Shown here: piece after piece, positions 16,571-25,965 of the stretch | Numbering within the stretch: the stretch's first letter is position 1 | How the letters are laid out: each line of letters opens with the position of its first letter | Assembly (NCBI RefSeq): GCF_002167005.1 | Contig: NZ_NHTN01000023.1 | Location: 1-64,000, forward strand | Source of the DNA: Indiicoccus explosivorum | GTDB lineage: Bacteria > Bacillota > Bacilli > Bacillales_A > Planococcaceae | Length of the DNA stretch: 64,000 nucleotides | Reading direction: 5' to 3' | Program-made: the position numbers and the translations under genes | The notes under the pieces: generated by a model | Told to the model about the DNA's origin: nothing | Database searches by the model: none | Seen by the model: the letters and a program-made list of their open reading frames with translations, nothing else

Positions 16571-19150
16571 ATGACCGGGACTGCGAAACAGATTGTGACA
16601 ATATTATTGCTCGCCAGTGTGCTGCTGATCGCGCTGCTGCAGCTCCGGGAACTGCCGCCGGCGACGGGGCACGTGTTCGAAGGGATGCTGATCGGAATGA
16701 GCGGCGTTGTCTTCGCCTATGCGCTCGTCCGCCTGCTCGATACGCGCCAGGTCCACTACCTCCACTTCGCGGTCATGGGCGGCGTGTTCGTCAACGCCGC
16801 GTTCGCGCCGGATGTCCTGCTCGTGACGGGCGGTGCCGGATGCCTCGCGGCGGTGCTGTTCGCGGAAAGCTTCCTCAGCGTCCGGCGCCGGCTTCCGAAG
16901 GCGGTGTGGCTGTTCACGGCGATGAAGGCGGCGGCCGCCGCACAGATCATCGTGCCGTTCGTGTTCCTGGAAGTGGCGGAGATCACGGTGCCGGCGACAT
17001 TCGCCGCGCTGTCCGCCGGCATTCTCGCCATCGCGGCTATATACAATAAAAAAGGGGACAATTACATAAAACCGTTCGCTGCCGGGTGGGTCCTGCTGCT
17101 AGCAGGCGTCCTGTTCCATCCGATGGCGATGCCGCTCGCTATCCTCGCACTTGCTGTGTCCGTCGCAAGCAAAGCGGAGGCCGACGAAGAAGCGCGAGAC
17201 GAATGGCTCGCGCGTGAAGCGGCCCGCCAGCGGGATACGGTCGCCGCGCTCAAGCTTGCCAATGAGCGGCAGGACGAACTGCTCGGACTCGCCGCGCAGA
17301 ACTTGAAGTCGCCGATCCACGGCATCGTGTCGATCGCGGAGTCGCTGCGCCAAGTGACCGCCACCGTCCTGCCCGCGGGAATGGACGAACAGCTCGGCGC
17401 CATCGTGGCCAACGGCAAGCGGCTGACGGAAATGGTCAATGAAATCGGCCACTTCTCCGAACTGAAGCTCGAGGGGCTCGACCTCCGCCTCCAGCCCGTC
17501 CGCCTGAAAACCGTGACGGACGACGTGCTCAATGCGGCGCGCCCGCTACTCAAAAACCCGCAGCTCCGTTTGCTGAACCGCATCCCGCCGGGCCTTCCGG
17601 CGGTGCTCGCGGACACGGACCGGCTGCATCACGTGCTGCTCCTGCTCATCAACCGGCTTATCCGGCGATCGGACGGCGGGGAGATCGCCATCAGCGCCGG
17701 CGCGCACGGCAAGATGGTCACCGTGGTGCTGAAAAGCTCAAACGACAGCCGGGCGCCGTCGGATCCCGACGACAGCTCGGCGGTCCAGCGGCTCATCGAA
17801 CTGCACGGCGGTGAATTCGCGATGAACCGGAAACCGGGCAACGGGACGTCCTACCGCTTCTCGCTGCCCGCCGCGGAAGATTCCGCCTCATCCGCAAAAA
17901 ATAAACTAAAAAAACGCCGCGGCAAACAGATGCGGATCCTCCTCGCGATGAAGGAATCCGAAGCGCGCGCGGACTTGCAGGAAGAGATCCATAAACACGA
18001 CTTCGAATCCGCCGCCGTCCCGACCGGCGCGGAAGTCCTTCGTTTATTGGCTGAACGGCCCGCCGACGTCGCGGTGATCGAACAGGGCCTGCCCGACATG
18101 ACCGGCATCGAGTGCTGCCGCAGCATCCGGGCGCAGCAGTCGGTCCTCGACCTGCCCGTCCTCATCGTCGCGGCGGACGCCACACCGGACGCCATCAAAG
18201 AAGCGTTCCGGGCGGGCGCCAACAACTGCATCGGCAGCGGCATCGACGCCGAAGAACTGCTGCTGCGCATCCGGGCGCTCGGCGAAGTCCGGCGGCTCGC
18301 GCGCAAACAGGAGGAGGCCAACTTCCTCCTCGAACAGCGCGTCAAAGAACGGGCGATGGCGCTCGAAATCGCCCACATGAACATGCTGACGCTCAACGAA
18401 GAAATGGCCGAAGTCGAAAAATCGCGCAACGAAATGCTGTCGGCCATCTCGCACGAACTCGGCACGCCGATCACACTCATCCATACGTACATCCAGGCGA
18501 CGAAAGCCGGCCTCATCAGCCAGGCCGACCCGCGCTATCTCGACATGATCCACAGCAAACTCGTCCTGCTCGAACGGCTGACCGAAGACCTGACCGACCT
18601 CACCCAATACCGCACCGGCCGGATGTCCCTGCGGTTTGAGGAAATAAAAGCGGGCGACTGGCTGGAAGGGCTCGCCGAAGAACTCCGGACCGACGTCGAA
18701 CAGAGCGGACGCTGTTTTTCATTCAACGGACTGGAAGGCTCCGCAGCGGGCCTCCTGCTCGTCGCCGACAAAGAACGGCTGGATCAGGTGTTCTCGAACA
18801 TCATCTGGAACGCCATCAAGCATACAGAAGCCGAGGAAGGGGAGATCCGGCTGTCCGCCGCCGTGCGCACCGACAGCCGCACCGGCGCCATGCTCGAAAG
18901 CACCGCGAGCGACGGCGAACTCCTCATCAGCATCGAAGACAACGGCGACGGCATCCCGAAAGAGGCGCTGCCGCACATCTTCGACCGGTTCTTCAAAGGG
19001 GAGAAATCGGACCATTACAAAGGAAGCGGCCTCGGCCTCGCCATCGCCAAAGAAATCATCCAGTCCCACCACGGGGACATCAAAGCCGAAAGCGAACCCG
19101 GACACGGAAGCCGCTTCACCATCGCCCTGCCGCTGAAAATGGAACCGTGA
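16571..19150 (+). CDS. Hybrid sensor histidine kinase with degenerate first kinase and receiver modules
   Basis: The protein has 859 residues. The N-terminus has about seven hydrophobic segments (1-200). A first histidine-kinase-like module follows, but its H-box reads AAQNLKSPIHGI with Gln at position 243 where His is expected, and no DxGxG ATP motif is seen. A receiver-like domain (about 453-570) lacks the N-terminal acidic pair and has Glu504 in place of the phosphoacceptor Asp. After a coiled linker comes an intact kinase: SHELGTPIT with His628, NIIWNAIKHTE, EDNGDGIP and GSGLGLAI. The working kinase probably signals to the OmpR-type regulator 123 bases downstream, with the dead modules sensing or gating. 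The stimulus is unknown. Confidence 0.9.
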   Translation: MTGTAKQIVTILLLASVLLIALLQLRELPPATGHVFEGMLIGMSGVVFAYALVRLLDTRQVHYLHFAVMGGVFVNAAFAPDVLLVTGGAGCLAAVLFAESFLSVRRRLPKAVWLFTAMKAAAAAQIIVPFVFLEVAEITVPATFAALSAGILAIAAIYNKKGDNYIKPFAAGWVLLLAGVLFHPMAMPLAILALAVSVASKAEADEEARDEWLAREAARQRDTVAALKLANERQDELLGLAAQNLKSPIHGIVSIAESLRQVTATVLPAGMDEQLGAIVANGKRLTEMVNEIGHFSELKLEGLDLRLQPVRLKTVTDDVLNAARPLLKNPQLRLLNRIPPGLPAVLADTDRLHHVLLLLINRLIRRSDGGEIAISAGAHGKMVTVVLKSSNDSRAPSDPDDSSAVQRLIELHGGEFAMNRKPGNGTSYRFSLPAAEDSASSAKNKLKKRRGKQMRILLAMKESEARADLQEEIHKHDFESAAVPTGAEVLRLLAERPADVAVIEQGLPDMTGIECCRSIRAQQSVLDLPVLIVAADATPDAIKEAFRAGANNCIGSGIDAEELLLRIRALGEVRRLARKQEEANFLLEQRVKERAMALEIAHMNMLTLNEEMAEVEKSRNEMLSAISHELGTPITLIHTYIQATKAGLISQADPRYLDMIHSKLVLLERLTEDLTDLTQYRTGRMSLRFEEIKAGDWLEGLAEELRTDVEQSGRCFSFNGLEGSAAGLLLVADKERLDQVFSNIIWNAIKHTEAEEGEIRLSAAVRTDSRTGAMLESTASDGELLISIEDNGDGIPKEALPHIFDRFFKGEKSDHYKGSGLGLAIAKEIIQSHHGDIKAESEPGHGSRFTIALPLKMEP

Positions 19151-19273
19151 CGCCGCCGTCGTCCTGCCGCCAGCCCGAACGTGACTTCACCGACACTGTG
19201 CCATCGAAACCGGAAGCGTGACTTCACCGACGCCCGACGCCGAAAGTGGAAGCGCAACAGAGGAGGAACAGGC

Positions 19274-19966
19274 ATGAAGAACGTAAAAGTGCTCATCGTT
19301 GAAGACGAAGTGGGAATCCGCGAACTGATGCAGCTGTTTCTGGAGAAGAAAGGGTATGACGTCAAACTGGCCGAAGACGGCTACGAGGCGATGGACCTGC
19401 TCGCCAAAGAGCAGCCGGACCTCATGCTGCTCGATATCGAGATGCCGGGCATGAACGGGCTTGAAGTGTGCGAGCAGATCCGCCTCCACGCCAAGCTGCC
19501 GATTTTATTCGTCAGCTACCGGAAAGAGCTCGCCTACAAAATCCAGGGCCTTGAAGTCGGCGGTGACGACTACATCACCAAGCCGTTCGACTTCAATGAA
19601 CTCGAAGCCCGGATCCGCGCGATCCTGCGCCGCAAAGGTTGGCTCGCCGGCGAAGCGGATGCCCTGTCCATGCTGCAGTTCGGCGACTACACACTCAACA
19701 TCGACGCGCGGGAACTGCTGCGGGGCGGCGAACCGGTCCGCCTGTTCCATAAGGAATTCCAGCTCCTCCTCCTGCTTGCGCAAAACCCGAACCGCGTCTG
19801 GACCGCCGAGCAGCTGTACGACCGGGTGTGGGGCTGCCTGTCCGAAGGCGACGTCCAGACCGTCAAAGTCCACATCAGCAACCTGCGGCGGAAAGTCGAA
19901 CCGAACCCGACCCAGCCGGCGTATATCCAGACGGTGCGGGGATTTGGGTATAAGTTTGTGATTTGA
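19274..19966 (+). CDS. OmpR/PhoB-family response regulator
   Basis: ATG at 19274 lies seven bases after AGGAGG; the frame is open from 19181 but that part is not coding. The 230-residue product has a receiver domain (1-120) with the acidic pair Glu10/Asp11, phosphoacceptor Asp54 in LMLLDIEMPGMNG, and TKPF. A winged-helix DNA-binding domain follows (about 130-228; VWGCLSEGDVQTVKVHISNLRRK). It is the evident partner of the hybrid kinase just upstream. The target genes are unknown; the exopolysaccharide operon that follows is a candidate by position only. Confidence 0.93.
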   Translation: MKNVKVLIVEDEVGIRELMQLFLEKKGYDVKLAEDGYEAMDLLAKEQPDLMLLDIEMPGMNGLEVCEQIRLHAKLPILFVSYRKELAYKIQGLEVGGDDYITKPFDFNELEARIRAILRRKGWLAGEADALSMLQFGDYTLNIDARELLRGGEPVRLFHKEFQLLLLLAQNPNRVWTAEQLYDRVWGCLSEGDVQTVKVHISNLRRKVEPNPTQPAYIQTVRGFGYKFVI

Positions 19967-19976
19967 TGAAACCACT

Positions 19977-20320
19977 TTAATGTCGGATGGCCTGTGTTTA
20001 GTGTCGGATAAGCGGCGTTTAATGTCGGATGAACCATATTTATATTGCATGGATGATAATAAACCCGGATAATCCTTCTTTCTAGTTGGGCGAGCGCGCT
20101 CTAATGTCGGATGAATGACGTTTTATGTTGGATAAACAATATTTATATTGCACAGACGATAATAAATCGTGATAATTCCTCATCTGTGTGGGGCGAGTTC
20201 GTTCTAATGTCGGATGAACTGGCTCTAATGTCGGATAACTAGCGTTAAATGTCGGATGAACACGGCCTATTGTCGGATGAAACACATTTATATTGCATCG
20301 ATGTTAATAAGCCCGGATTC
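19977..20320. repeat. Higher-order 21-bp repeat array (TGTCGGAT core) with repeated spacers
   Basis: TGTCGGAT cores start at 19981, 20002, 20023; then 20105 and 20126 (one mismatch); then 20208, 20229, 20250, 20271. Within each block the period is exactly 21 bases. The two gaps between blocks are 82 bases each and hold similar sequence (ATATTTATATTGCA ... GATAATAA ... GCGAG). A third diverged spacer follows the last block. The array fills most of the 563-base gap between the response regulator and the exopolysaccharide operon. No convincing gene lies in it. Confidence 0.9.
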
Positions 20321-20405
20321 CCACTTTTTCAGCGTTCAAAAACCAAACCAAAAATAGCCGTCACCCAGTTCCAAAAGCTATTTTCACGATATACTCGACG
20401 CCCAA

Positions 20406-20441
20406 AGGCACTCTATTCTAAGATGGAGTGCCTATTTATTT
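20406..20441 (+). terminator. Hairpin with T-rich tail before the first exopolysaccharide operon
   Basis: AGGCACTC (20406-20413) pairs with GAGTGCCT (20426-20433) across a 12-base loop, followed by ATTTATTTTTAAT. It may terminate transcription from the regulator or act as a leader attenuator for the operon starting at 20530. A weak -10 (GATAAT, 20497-20502) lies downstream. Confidence 0.5.
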
Positions 20442-20529
20442 TTAATAAATAAAATATTTAAAAAATTTTTACTTACTTTTAACCTATATGCAATACGATA
20501 ATTTCTAAGAGGGGAAAGGATGTGGAGAA

Positions 20530-21603
20530 GTGAGAGTACTACACCTGTTAAGTAGCGACAGAATATCAGGGGCAGAAAATGTTGCAGCAGACATTTGCAT
20601 GATGTTCCAAGGGAAAATCGAGATGGCATACTGCTCACCGGAAGGTTCGATCCGAGAGTCCATGCAGAAGCGTGAGGTTCCTTTCTTCCCAATCGAATCT
20701 GTAACGACATCAGAATTGAAGCGGGTGATCCGATCTTACCGCCCTGATCTTATTCATGCACACGACATTAGAGCCACTGCAATTGCTGCATTGGCAGCTG
20801 GGCGGCTTCCAGTCGTCTCTCACCTTCATGGAAGCAGCGAAAGAATGCGGAAAGTGACTGCGAAATCGGTTGTCTACCTAATAGCCAGCAGCCGGACGAA
20901 GCATATTGTGACCGTGTCAGGGGATATCATGGAAGAATTTGCGTTCAGTCAGTCTGTTTACAAAAAGAGTACGTATTTGCAAAACATCCTGTACAAACCG
21001 CGATTGGAAAAAATGATTACACAAGACAAAGCCGAATACAATTTTGATTTCGTCTACTTAGGGCGAATCTGCCACGTGAAAAATCCAGAACGAGTGGCTA
21101 GAGTAGCGGCCGATGTGCTCAAGAAAGTCCCCGATGCCACTTTCGGAGTGATCGGGGACGGAGATATGAAAGAACAAATGGATACAATCTTCAAGGAAGA
21201 AGGGGTAGCGGATCAAGTTGTATTTACAGGATTGCTCCAGCTTCCATACAAGGCCCTTAAACAAGCTCGATGTATGCTTATGTGTTCCCGGAGTGAGGGG
21301 ACACCGATTGCCGCACTGGAGGCATTGGCCCTCGGAGTCCCAGTTATCAGCACACCTGTTGGTGGAATGAAAGAGATCATAGTTAATGGCGAAAATGGTT
21401 ACCTGTCAGAAAATGACGAGAAATTGTCTGAAGAAGTGACCTCTCTCTTATTGGATGACCTCAAGTGGCGACTTCTTTCAGAAAAAACAGCCCAGCGGTT
21501 CCAATTGCTGAATGACGAAGACGATTACTTGAGGCGTATCACTGAAATATATTCAAGAGCAGGGTTGCAAAAAGCAAGTTTTAGGGGTGAAAGAATTGGA
21601 TAA
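20530..21603 (+). CDS. GT4-family glycosyltransferase, first gene of polysaccharide locus 1
   Basis: GTG start at 20530 after GGAGAA. The 357-residue protein has the two-domain GT-B layout: an N-terminal acceptor domain (RVLHLLSSDRISGAENVA ... HAHDIRAT ... SHLHGS) and a C-terminal GT4 domain with the E-x7-E motif in SRSEGTPIAALEALALGVP. It should add a sugar from a nucleotide sugar to the lipid-linked repeat unit on the cytoplasmic face. The sugar is not predictable. From here base composition drops relative to the upstream region, marking the start of the polysaccharide locus. Confidence 0.88.
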   Translation: MRVLHLLSSDRISGAENVAADICMMFQGKIEMAYCSPEGSIRESMQKREVPFFPIESVTTSELKRVIRSYRPDLIHAHDIRATAIAALAAGRLPVVSHLHGSSERMRKVTAKSVVYLIASSRTKHIVTVSGDIMEEFAFSQSVYKKSTYLQNILYKPRLEKMITQDKAEYNFDFVYLGRICHVKNPERVARVAADVLKKVPDATFGVIGDGDMKEQMDTIFKEEGVADQVVFTGLLQLPYKALKQARCMLMCSRSEGTPIAALEALALGVPVISTPVGGMKEIIVNGENGYLSENDEKLSEEVTSLLLDDLKWRLLSEKTAQRFQLLNDEDDYLRRITEIYSRAGLQKASFRGERIG

Positions 21604-22366
21604 TGCAGTAAATTTAAAGCATTTTTTAGAAATATTAAAAAAGCGTTTACCTCTCATTCTCACGTTTGTTCTAATAATGATTCTCGTGGCGGGATTTGTG
21701 AGCTACAAAATTATGACACCGACATATGAAGCGGAGACTCAATTGCTCGTCAACCCAGGATCAGGAGATGGCCAGGCATTAAGTGCTCAGGAAATCAATG
21801 CGAGTATTCAACTGATTGGGACTTACAATATCATCATTAAAAGTCCAGCGATTTTATCACAAGTGATAGATGAAATCGGGATGGATACTACGGCAGAACT
21901 GCTGACAGAGCAGATTACAGTAACGAGCATCGAAGGATCGCAAATTGTCATGATTACAGCGCAGGCTGAGCAAATGGAAGATGCTGCAGCTATTGCTAAC
22001 ACGACCGCGACAGTTTTTCAGCGAGAAATTCAAAAGCTAATGAATGTCAATAACGTGAGCATACTTTCACCAGCGAAAATACCGAATGATCCAAAACCGG
22101 TCAAACCAGATCCGCTTTTCAACATGACGATTGGAGCGATTGCAGGGTTCCTTATCGGTGTAGGAGCAGCAATCCTACTTGATCAGTTGAACACAACAGT
22201 CCGCAAGGAAGAGAGTATCGAAGAACTTGGTCTTGTGGTTCTTGGGGCAGTTAGCCCAATTCCTAAACAGCGTGGCGAGATTAGATTAGGAAAGGAGAGT
22301 GTAGACAATGAGAAAGAAAACTCCATCGATTCAGCAGGCAGCGAGAAAACTGACAGTCTATACTGA
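21596..22366 (+). CDS. YveK/CpsC-type chain-length regulator, BY-kinase activator (locus 1)
   Basis: The frame opens with GTG at 21587, but that overlaps the ribosome site. TTG at 21596, eight bases after AGGGG, is preferred. The protein is about 256 residues with two membrane segments (about 18-38 and 175-195) enclosing an extracellular Wzz domain, and the conserved PVKPDPLFNM before the second segment. Members of this family activate the cytoplasmic tyrosine kinase encoded next and control chain length. The C-terminal tail (ENSIDSAGSEKTDSLY) is longer than in the paralogue at 41.6 kb because the next gene starts inside it, overlapping by 59 bases. Confidence 0.88.
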   Translation: MDNAVNLKHFLEILKKRLPLILTFVLIMILVAGFVSYKIMTPTYEAETQLLVNPGSGDGQALSAQEINASIQLIGTYNIIIKSPAILSQVIDEIGMDTTAELLTEQITVTSIEGSQIVMITAQAEQMEDAAAIANTTATVFQREIQKLMNVNNVSILSPAKIPNDPKPVKPDPLFNMTIGAIAGFLIGVGAAILLDQLNTTVRKEESIEELGLVVLGAVSPIPKQRGEIRLGKESVDNEKENSIDSAGSEKTDSLY

Positions 22367-22997
22367 TCCACGCTCTGTTGCAGCAGAGCAATATCGGACA
22401 ATTCGGACCAATATCAACTTTGCACAAACAGACATTGGACTGAAAACGGTTCTGTTCACTTCTGCTTGGAAAGAGGAGGGGAAATCTACTACGGCTTGCA
22501 ATATGGCCATCGCATTTGCAGAAGAAGGGAAGAAAGTTCTCCTAGTGGATGGCGATATGCGTAGACCGACTGTCCATTATACATTCATGCTGAATGGCAG
22601 AATAGGTTTTTCGAGTCTTTTAGTAGAATCTGCGACTGTCCAAGATGCGATAAAAGAGACGCAGGTACCAAATTTATTTGTCCTGCCTTGCGGTCCGATT
22701 CCCGCTAATCCTGCAGAATTAATCGGATCGGCCAGAATGGATAAATTGCTTTGGGAATTCAAGAAGAATTTTGATTTAGTTCTTTTCGATTCTCCTCCCG
22801 CCCTATCCGTTACTGATGCCCGAATTCTAGCTAATAAATGTGACGGGACAATCTTGGTCATGCGAGCGGGAGTTTCTGAAAAGGACAGTGTCTCGCGTGC
22901 GAGAGATGTGTTGATTGCATCAAAAGGGAACGTGCTTGGAGGCATCCTTAATAATTACCGGATGGGCAGAGAGTACTTCCGGCGCGCCTATGTATAA
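22308..22997 (+). CDS. YveL/CpsD-type tyrosine-kinase-like ATPase (locus 1)
   Basis: The product has 229 residues. Walker A reads SAWKEEGKSTT, where relatives have SAxPGEGKST. Walker A' is VLLVDGDMRRP and Walker B LVLFDSPP. The CGPIPANPAELIGS segment is family-typical. The C-terminus (GREYFRRAYV) has only two Tyr instead of a Tyr cluster, unlike the paralogue at 42.3 kb, so autophosphorylation may be weak or differ. It overlaps the upstream modulator gene, as expected for an interacting pair. No PHP phosphatase gene is present in this locus, so the locus 2 enzyme may serve both. Confidence 0.88.
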   Translation: MRKKTPSIQQAARKLTVYTDPRSVAAEQYRTIRTNINFAQTDIGLKTVLFTSAWKEEGKSTTACNMAIAFAEEGKKVLLVDGDMRRPTVHYTFMLNGRIGFSSLLVESATVQDAIKETQVPNLFVLPCGPIPANPAELIGSARMDKLLWEFKKNFDLVLFDSPPALSVTDARILANKCDGTILVMRAGVSEKDSVSRARDVLIASKGNVLGGILNNYRMGREYFRRAYV

Positions 22998-23032
22998 GTA
23001 AAGCGGAACAGCAAAGAATGGAGGTAGAACAG

Positions 23033-24394
23033 ATGCGGCAAGTGCAGATGAGAATTTACGAGAATTCACCGATATTCGTGCAGAACCTGCTTACCAACGC
23101 AGAGGGATACCGGAAACACAAGAATCGATGCGGCCCAACTTACTTTAAGCATTTGAAGAATCTGGAAAAGCGGGATTACGCAAATAAAGAAAAACTTGAA
23201 GCTCATCAGAACCGTGAACTGCAACAACTCGTGCGATATGCAGCGGAGCATAGCCATTTCTATAAAGAGCTGTACAAAGGCATCGACCTTTCATCCATTC
23301 AAACTGTAAATGATCTGAAAAAGCTGCCAATCGTCACGAAAGATCTCGTCCGAAAGAATTGTGAACAATTATACACTATTCCTGAAAGTGAAGCGGTTGT
23401 AACAATGACAAGCGGGACATCAGGTGTTCCTCTAAAATTCTTGAATACGAAAGAAAATTTCCAAAAACGGAATGCTCATCTAGATTATTTCAAACTCCAA
23501 CATGGGGTGATCAGTCTAGAAATGAAACGGGCATCATTCAGTCCGAATAAATTCATACCGCCTAACCAGAAAGCAGATGTTTTTTGGCGGGACAATACAG
23601 CAGCTAAACAGCGCCTTTACTCCACGTACTTCTGTCACAGCGATACAGCGAGGCTATTTGCAGCAAATCTGAATTCATATAAACCTGCATCAATAGATGG
23701 TCTTCCATCTGCCATCTATGAGGTCGCCCGGTGGATCAATCGGACAGGATTTAAATTATCGTTCCGTCCGATTGCTGTCTTTCCAACTTCTGAAACGCTA
23801 TACCCTCACTACAGGGATGAAATTGAAAGAGCATTCAATTGTCCAGTCCGTAATCAGTACAGTTCGTCGGAAGGTGCTCCTTTTATTACAGAATGCACCC
23901 ACGGAAGACTTCATTACCATTTAGATACTGGAGTAATAGAGGATGGACCGGATGGAACAATGCTTATAACGAGCTTCTATACATATGGGACACCATTGAT
24001 CCGGTATGAAATAGGAGATTCGGTTCGCATGGGAAATCCAAATGAAACTTGTCCGTGCGGCTCGGCCTTGCCGATTGTAGAGCAAATTCAAGGACGGACT
24101 AACGAGTATGTCTTATCAAAAAGCGGACGGCGGTATAGTTTCACTCATTTATCTACCACAAATCCAAGACTTGTCGCGCATGTTAGGAAAATGCAGTACA
24201 TCCAGCGTAGACCAGGAGAAGTACATGCCTTGATCGAGGCGGATTCAGGGAAAGAGTCACTTGCAGTTGCCGTAATGAAAGAAAAGTTGGATTACCTTTT
24301 TGGAGATGATATGGATGTAAGCATTGATGTAGTTCCTCGAATTACAAGCCAGGAAAATGGAAAATTCCGGTTGATTATTAATGAAATGGTGTGA
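23033..24394 (+). CDS. PaaK/CapK-like adenylate-forming enzyme
   Basis: ATG 23033 lies behind GGAGG; an ATG at 23018 overlaps that site. The 453-residue protein has the phosphate-binding motif TMTSGTSGVPLKF, the adenine motif NQYSSSEGAPF and RYEIGD, as in phenylacetate-CoA ligase (PaaK) relatives. A CPCGSALP knuckle is present. It should activate a carboxylic acid as an adenylate or CoA thioester. Homologues occur in capsule loci (CapK) without settled roles. Here it may activate an acyl or amino-acid decoration of the polymer, perhaps together with the ATP-grasp enzyme at 36.2 kb. Confidence 0.83.
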   Translation: MRQVQMRIYENSPIFVQNLLTNAEGYRKHKNRCGPTYFKHLKNLEKRDYANKEKLEAHQNRELQQLVRYAAEHSHFYKELYKGIDLSSIQTVNDLKKLPIVTKDLVRKNCEQLYTIPESEAVVTMTSGTSGVPLKFLNTKENFQKRNAHLDYFKLQHGVISLEMKRASFSPNKFIPPNQKADVFWRDNTAAKQRLYSTYFCHSDTARLFAANLNSYKPASIDGLPSAIYEVARWINRTGFKLSFRPIAVFPTSETLYPHYRDEIERAFNCPVRNQYSSSEGAPFITECTHGRLHYHLDTGVIEDGPDGTMLITSFYTYGTPLIRYEIGDSVRMGNPNETCPCGSALPIVEQIQGRTNEYVLSKSGRRYSFTHLSTTNPRLVAHVRKMQYIQRRPGEVHALIEADSGKESLAVAVMKEKLDYLFGDDMDVSIDVVPRITSQENGKFRLIINEMV

Positions 24395-24427
24395 GACCGA
24401 CATATTTAAATAAACGAGGGCGATAGC

Positions 24428-25945
24428 ATGGGAAAAGCGATTTTCACAGTCATGGTGGTTATTGTCCTAACAAAAGTACTCGGATTTTTACGAGACATTT
24501 TCCTTGCTTATTTCTATGGAGCTTCAGATATTTCAGATGCTTATTTGATAGCTACGACAATTCCACACGTATTCTTCTCGTTCGTAGCTGCCGGAATTAC
24601 TGCAAGCTTCATACCTACTTATACCAGAGTGCTAAAGATAGAAGGAGAAGAAGCGGCCCGCAAATTCACTGCGAATTTAATGAATATTGTGTTAATCGGA
24701 TCAGTGTTTCTGATATCGCTGCTTTTATTGTTTCCTGAGGCGGTAGTGACGCTGTTTGCTTCAGGATTTGAGGACAGAACAATGGAAATTGCTGTTATGT
24801 TCACACGTATTTCAGCGATTGGAATCTTATTCACTGCTCTAATGTTCGTTTTCAAGGGGTACCTCGAAGTTCATGAGAAGTACACCGTGACAGCATTGAG
24901 CGGCTGGCCATTGAATATTCTAACCATCTTATTTATAGGTCTGAGTTCAATGTATGGACTGTATTTACTTGCTCTCGGAACGGTCGTAGCACTTGCTGCC
25001 CAATTCCTTTTTGTTGTCCCTGTCTTAATTAGAATAGGATACAAGCATACCTGGAGAATTTCACTAAGTGATCCCCATATTAAGAAGACATTGGCTCTTG
25101 CGGTACCAGTCATCCTTGGTGTTTCAATAAACCAAATCAATGTGCTCGTTGATCGGACACTTGCTTCAAGGATTCTGGAGGGGGGCATTTCGGCAATTAC
25201 CTACTCTGACAGAGTTGTTCACTTTATCCAAGCGCTTTTCATTACTGCGGTTGTAACTGTTCTGTTCCCAAGGATCACGAAACTTGCCGTAGCGAAAGAC
25301 CTCGACCAGCTCAAACAGATTTTAGGAAAAGTGATAACTGTTGTTTCCCTGCTTGTCATTCCGTCCACAGTGGGAATTCTCGTGTTTTCGGAAGAAATTG
25401 TCCGCTTCCTATTCGGGAGAGGAGAATTTGGCGAAGTGGAAGTTTGGATGACGAGCGGCGCGCTTTTCTTTTATGCGTTCGGCCTCTTAGGAATAGGTTT
25501 ACGGGAGGTGTTAGTGAATGTCTTTTATTCTTTAGAAGATTCTAAAACACCTATGGTTAACGCATGTTGGACAGTCGGTATCAATATTAGCCTCAACCTC
25601 ATCCTTTCAATCTTTATGGGCATTAACGGGTTGGCATTGGCGACAAGTATATCAGCTCTGTTCAGCGCAGTTTTTCTCTATAACTCACTGGTTAAGAAAA
25701 TTGGAAGACTGCATGATTACACATTTCTGCTGGATGTCGGAAAAGCACTTTGCGCAGCGGTCGCCATGGCTTTCGCTGCCAGAGGATCTCATTCATTGAT
25801 AAACTATGCCGGTGCAGATCTATGGGCGTTAGGAGGAGGAGTAGTAGTGGGTGCGGTTATTTATGGCTCACTATTATCAGTAATGCGCTTGAGTGATATG
25901 GCATTCTACAAATCTAAACTCCGTCGGCAAGGCAGAGTTGGTTAA
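24428..25945 (+). CDS. MurJ-family (MviN-like) flippase in polysaccharide locus 1
   Basis: This 505-residue protein is all membrane segments, with MurJ/MviN signatures: KVLGFLRDIFLAYFYGASDISDAYLIA at the N-terminus and NQINVLVDRTLAS and LFGRGEF mid-protein. It probably flips the lipid-linked repeat unit across the membrane, taking the place of the Wzx found in most such loci. A housekeeping lipid II role cannot be excluded. Locus 2 has a second member at 57.4 kb with the same motifs. It lies between the adenylating enzyme and a polymerase-like gene. Confidence 0.87.
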   Translation: MGKAIFTVMVVIVLTKVLGFLRDIFLAYFYGASDISDAYLIATTIPHVFFSFVAAGITASFIPTYTRVLKIEGEEAARKFTANLMNIVLIGSVFLISLLLLFPEAVVTLFASGFEDRTMEIAVMFTRISAIGILFTALMFVFKGYLEVHEKYTVTALSGWPLNILTILFIGLSSMYGLYLLALGTVVALAAQFLFVVPVLIRIGYKHTWRISLSDPHIKKTLALAVPVILGVSINQINVLVDRTLASRILEGGISAITYSDRVVHFIQALFITAVVTVLFPRITKLAVAKDLDQLKQILGKVITVVSLLVIPSTVGILVFSEEIVRFLFGRGEFGEVEVWMTSGALFFYAFGLLGIGLREVLVNVFYSLEDSKTPMVNACWTVGINISLNLILSIFMGINGLALATSISALFSAVFLYNSLVKKIGRLHDYTFLLDVGKALCAAVAMAFAARGSHSLINYAGADLWALGGGVVVGAVIYGSLLSVMRLSDMAFYKSKLRRQGRVG

Positions 25946-25965
25946 TTTGGAAGGAGTTGCTTAAT

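Noticed and set aside
19146-19235. CGTGACTTCACCGAC repeats between the kinase and regulator genes considered as a third 21-bp array
   Set aside because: Only two good copies, 37 bases apart, with no regular period.
19977-20320. Array of short repeats considered as a CRISPR
   Set aside because: The unit is 21 bases with a core of 8-14 bases and no unique 30-base spacers, and no cas genes are in the window.
20249-20452. Small plus-strand frame (67 codons) starting in the TGTCGGAT array
   Set aside because: A 21-base period leaves frames open by chance. No ribosome site or plausible protein sequence is present.
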